From NCBI RefSeq assembly GCF_006335015.1, contig NZ_VDGT01000010.1, positions 1-64,000 on the forward strand: a stretch of 64,000 nt of DNA. Direction: 5' to 3'. This DNA comes from Streptomyces sedi. Its GTDB lineage: Bacteria > Actinomycetota > Actinomycetes > Streptomycetales > Streptomycetaceae. A program made the position numbers and the translations under genes. Shown here piece after piece: positions 61,370 through 64,000 of this stretch (within the stretch, counting starts at the first letter, position 1; the number at the start of each line of letters is the position of its first letter). The notes beneath the pieces are model-generated. The model searched no databases. It worked only from the letters and a program-made list of their open reading frames with translations, and was not told the origin of the DNA.

Positions 61370-62338
61370 CTACTCCCCCACCGCCACATAGCGCCACATC
61401 GTGCCGTCCGCCTCCTCTTCCTCCTCCGCGTCGTCCGGGTCCAGGTGGAGAACGACGTCCGCCGGGGCCAGGGTCTCCGTCAGGCGGGTGCGCATGGCGT
61501 CGCTCAGATAGTTGTGGGAGAGGTCCAACTCCCTCAGATGCGTGAGGGGTTGGCCGCTGAGGAGCGCGGCGGCGCCGTCGTCGGTGAGGATGCCCATCGA
61601 CAGGTCCAGCGCCTCCAGGCGCGCCACCACCGGCGCCGAGGCCACGGCCGCGCACACCTCGTCCTGGATCTCGCTGTTGCACAGCCCGAGGTGGGTCAAC
61701 GACGGCAGCCGCTCGCCCGACAGGATCGGCGCCAGGTCGTCCACCGACGCGTCACCGCCGTAGTCCGGCGTCCCCAGCCACAGTTCGAGATAGGCCAGCG
61801 CGGGGAACTCGCCGCCGGCCACGCCCCGTACGGCGGACGCCGGCATCCCGCCGGTCTCGACGACCAGCTTCCGCAGCCCCGCGTGCTTGACCTCCTCGAA
61901 CTCCAGGGCGGTGCCGCCCCTGACCCACAGCTCCTCCAACTCGGGGAAGGCGACGAGCAGATCGGTCACCCGACCCTGGTAGATCCAGGAGATCTCCGCC
62001 TCCTCCATCACGATGTCCCCCACGAACACCGCGCGCAGCGAGGTCAGCCGGTCCCGCGCCCCCGCGATCGCCGCCAGCACCCCCGTCGCGTAGTTCTCGT
62101 AGGATTCGCCCCAGGAGCCGACCACCAGCGCCCGCACCCCGCTCGGGTCGACCGCGTCGAGGAAGCGGGCGAACATGTCCTCCCACGGCTCCTCCGGGTC
62201 GTAGGCCCCGACGTCGATCCGCCAGGCGGCGGCGTCGGCCGCCGGCAGCGCTGACCGGTCCACCGGCCCACCCGAGAGCTTCGGAAACTCGCAGACCGGC
62301 AACCCGTGGAACTCTTCCTGGTGTCCGTGAATGGTCAT
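61370..62338 (-). CDS. STM4015 family leucine-rich-repeat protein, copy C
   Basis: This 322-aa paralogue begins MTIHGHQEEFHGLPVCEFPK and has the same mid-domain (GGDASVDDLAPILSGERLPS) and LRRs (LTHLGLCNSEIQDEVCAAVA and LRELDLSHNYLSDAMRTRLT). The tail before VAVGE has the acidic stretch DDAEEEEEADG that other copies lack. ATG 62338 has GAGGAG upstream. Its own damage-type promoter lies at 62395-62417. Confidence 0.88.
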   Translation of the reverse strand: MTIHGHQEEFHGLPVCEFPKLSGGPVDRSALPAADAAAWRIDVGAYDPEEPWEDMFARFLDAVDPSGVRALVVGSWGESYENYATGVLAAIAGARDRLTSLRAVFVGDIVMEEAEISWIYQGRVTDLLVAFPELEELWVRGGTALEFEEVKHAGLRKLVVETGGMPASAVRGVAGGEFPALAYLELWLGTPDYGGDASVDDLAPILSGERLPSLTHLGLCNSEIQDEVCAAVASAPVVARLEALDLSMGILTDDGAAALLSGQPLTHLRELDLSHNYLSDAMRTRLTETLAPADVVLHLDPDDAEEEEEADGTMWRYVAVGE

Positions 62339-62394
62339 GCCGCGCCCGCTCCTCGTTGTTGTGTGGGCTCGCCCGGGTGCCGGGCGATACGCAT

Positions 62395-62417
62395 GTTCTA
62401 CCAAGCCCCGCTGACAA
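62395..62417 (-). promoter_or_regulatory. PafBC-type DNA-damage promoter (copy C)
   Basis: On the minus strand TTGTCAGCG (62409-62417), eight bases, TAGAAC (62395-62400): eight of nine matches in the upstream box. It lies 57 bp before copy C and is followed by a hairpin (62369-62387). Confidence 0.7.
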
Positions 62418-62428
62418 TCCGACGCCGG

Positions 62429-63424
62429 CTACTCCCCCACCGCGACGAAACGCCAGTCGGCATAGCGCCGGGCGTCCCGCGCCTCCAGGTCGAGTGCGAC
62501 TCCGGCCGGCTCCAACGCCTCCCGCAGCCGGGCGCGCATCTCCTCGCTCAGATAGTTGTGCGAAACGTCCAACCGCCGCAGATGCGTGAGCGGTTGGCCG
62601 CTGAGCAGCGCGGAAGCCCCCTCGTCCGTCAACACCCCCATCGACAGGTCCAACACCTCCAGCCGCGCCACCACCGGAGCCGACGCCACGGCCGCGCAGA
62701 CCTCGTCCTGGATCTCACTGTTGCGCAGCGCCAGATGCTTCAACGCCGGCAGCCGCTCACCCGACAGGATCGGCGCCAGATCCTCCATCGACGCGTCCCC
62801 GCCGTAGTGCGGCGTCCCCAGCCACAGTTCGAGATGGGCCAACGCGGGGAAGTCACTCGCGGCCACACCCCGCACCGCCTCGGGCGGCATCCCGCCGGTC
62901 TCGACGACCAGCTTCCGCAATCCGCCGTGCTCGACCGGCTCGAACCTCAGCTTCGAGCCGCCCCGCGCCCCCAGCTCCTCCAACGCGGGGAAGGCGACCA
63001 GCAGATCGCTCACCCGCCCCTGCTGGATCCAGGAGATCTCCGCCTCGTCCGCCACGATGTCCCCGACGAACACCGCGCGCAGCGCGACCAACCGGTCGCG
63101 CGCCTTGATGATCGCCGCCATCGGCTCACCCGCGTCGCTCTCGTAGAGGTCGCCCCACACGCCCACGAGCAACGCGCGCACGGCGCCCGCGTCCACCGCG
63201 CCCAGGAAACGGGCGAACTGCTTGGGCCACTCCTCCCACTCCGCCCACTCCTCGGGGTCGTCCGGCAGCCTCACCGACTCGCCGAAGGGGTCCACCCGGA
63301 GCCGCCACGCCACCGCGTCGGCCGCCGGCAGCGAGGCCGGGGCCATCGGTCCGCCGTTCAGAACATCCGGATAGTCGGATACCGACAGTCCGTGGAACTC
63401 TTCCATGTGCTGGTAGATGGCCAT
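62429..63424 (-). CDS. STM4015 family leucine-rich-repeat protein, copy D
   Basis: This 331-aa paralogue starts MAIYQHMEEFHGLSVSDYPD and has a longer charged loop (DDPEEWAEWEEWPKQF) at about residue 55. The middle reads GGDASMEDLAPILSGERLPA and the LRRs LKHLALRNSEIQDEVCAAVA and LRRLDVSHNYLSEEMRARLR. It is the first of the four in transcription order, with its own damage-type promoter at 63484-63506. ATG 63424 fits the family start. Confidence 0.88.
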   Translation of the reverse strand: MAIYQHMEEFHGLSVSDYPDVLNGGPMAPASLPAADAVAWRLRVDPFGESVRLPDDPEEWAEWEEWPKQFARFLGAVDAGAVRALLVGVWGDLYESDAGEPMAAIIKARDRLVALRAVFVGDIVADEAEISWIQQGRVSDLLVAFPALEELGARGGSKLRFEPVEHGGLRKLVVETGGMPPEAVRGVAASDFPALAHLELWLGTPHYGGDASMEDLAPILSGERLPALKHLALRNSEIQDEVCAAVASAPVVARLEVLDLSMGVLTDEGASALLSGQPLTHLRRLDVSHNYLSEEMRARLREALEPAGVALDLEARDARRYADWRFVAVGE

Positions 63425-63483
63425 GTCGCGCGCCCTCGCCTCAGGTGTGGCCGCCCCCGCCCCGTGCGGGGACTGACAGGGGC

Positions 63484-63506
63484 GTTCTATCAACACCTAC
63501 TGACAG
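63484..63506 (-). promoter_or_regulatory. PafBC-type DNA-damage promoter (copy D)
   Basis: On the minus strand CTGTCAGTA (63498-63506), eight bases, TAGAAC (63484-63489): seven of nine matches in the upstream box. It lies 60 bp before copy D, back to back with a plus-strand motif at 63548. Confidence 0.6.
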
Positions 63507-63547
63507 TGAGGGAGTTCGCCCCGGACGGCGGCGGTGGGGCGGAGGCG

Positions 63548-63570
63548 TTGTCAGTGGCACCGCCTACTGT
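63548..63570 (+). promoter_or_regulatory. PafBC-type DNA-damage promoter (108-aa gene)
   Basis: TTGTCAGTG (63548-63556), eight bases, TACTGT (63565-63570): a perfect match to TTGTCAGTG-N8-TAnnnT on the plus strand, 65 bp before the start of the 108-aa gene. Confidence 0.75.
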
Positions 63571-63634
63571 TCGTCACCAAGGTCATCGGGACGCCGGAGA
63601 GGCGGCCCGGACGGGGAACGGAAGAGGTGTGTCC

Positions 63635-63961
63635 ATGTATCGACAGGGAGACGTGCTGATCGTGCCGTTGGCCGAGGAGGCGGTGCCGGAGGCGGCACGC
63701 GAGGCGGAGTCGGAGGCGCGGGACGGGCGCGGGCGGCTGGTGCTCGCGCTCGGCGAGGCGACGGGCCACGCGCACGCGGTGGTGGGTCCCGGCAGGCTGA
63801 TACGGCAGGCGGAGCCGGCGCGGCCCGCGTGGTTGCACGTGCCGGAGGGCGCGCGCCTGGTGCACGAGGAGCACGACGCGATCTCGCTGCCGCGCGGCTG
63901 GTACAGCGTGGTGCGGCAGCGGGAGTACGCGCCGGGCGCGGTGCGGTTGGTCGCCGACTAG
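63635..63961 (+). CDS. small GDVLI-type protein linked to the LRR cluster
   Basis: This 108-aa protein begins MYRQGDVLIVPL, then has LVLALGEATGHAHAVVGPGR, WLHVPEGARLVHEEHDAISL and VVRQREYAPGAVRLV. Several histidines (GHAHA, HEEH) sit in a compact, beta-rich frame that could bind metal. The family is of unknown function; I recall similar proteins beside LRR genes in other bacteria. ATG 63635 follows GAAGAGG. It is divergent from LRR copy D, and both have damage-type promoters, so it is probably part of the same system. Confidence 0.8.
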   Translation: MYRQGDVLIVPLAEEAVPEAAREAESEARDGRGRLVLALGEATGHAHAVVGPGRLIRQAEPARPAWLHVPEGARLVHEEHDAISLPRGWYSVVRQREYAPGAVRLVAD

Positions 63962-64000
63962 GGCCTGTCCGGCCAGCGGCCGGGGCGTTCGAGAAGCGTG

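Overview
The window looks like a chromosomal segment from a Streptomyces or close relative. The DNA is GC-rich, many starts are GTG or TTG, several start codons sit one -10 box away as in leaderless actinobacterial mRNAs, and the content is typical of the genus: chaplins, the nucleoid protein Gbn, an LAETG-anchored secreted protein, WhiJ-type XRE/DUF397 genes, and an ectABCD operon. From memory, the order fabG/fabI, tldD/tldE, tyrS, moaA, gbn, pit, LAETG protein, ectABCD follows the S. coelicolor SCO18xx region. No plasmid, phage, IS or CRISPR signature was seen.

Layout. 1-372: leader and promoters of a 16S rRNA operon that runs leftward out of the window; one promoter lies in the 3' end of the DNA glycosylase gene (347-1021). 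1.1-6.5 kb: PEBP protein, HNH endonuclease, NfeD-SPFH pair, ABC ATPase, two cysteine-less chaplins. 6.6-11 kb: LuxR-type two-component system and an FHA-ABC transporter. 11.3-15.7 kb: SerB, SixA-like phosphatase, two tiny membrane proteins, and a CynX-type MFS/GntR pair sharing one palindromic operator. 16-24.4 kb: FabI/FabG, TldD and TldE split by a WhiJ-type XRE/DUF397 cassette with gene remnants, and TyrS. 24.5-28.4 kb: DUF3099, small zinc-site protein, MoaA, DEDDh-BRCT nuclease, SURF1. 28.5-32 kb: Asp23/AmaP envelope cluster. 32-41.7 kb: enoyl-CoA hydratase, Gbn, ABC-F, HEAT-like protein, hydrolase, aldolase, Pit transporter with a PHO-box-like upstream region, LAETG protein. 42-44.5 kb: amidohydrolase and an ECF sigma factor with a membrane partner. 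45-48.3 kb: ectABCD. 48.5-54.8 kb: separate RibD-like deaminase and reductase genes, a stressosome-type RsbR-S-T module with two phosphatase genes, and MarR.

54.9-64 kb is the most unusual part: an uncharacterised STM4011-STM4015-type cluster. It has two radical SAM proteins, an alkaline-phosphatase-superfamily hydrolase, an ATP-grasp protein and four tandem leucine-rich-repeat paralogues, plus a divergent 108-aa protein. Four promoters here carry TTGTCAGTG-N8-TAnnnT, the motif of PafBC-controlled, LexA-independent DNA-damage promoters of Actinobacteria. One further intergenic copy has decayed. I infer a DNA-damage-inducible modification system of unknown substrate.
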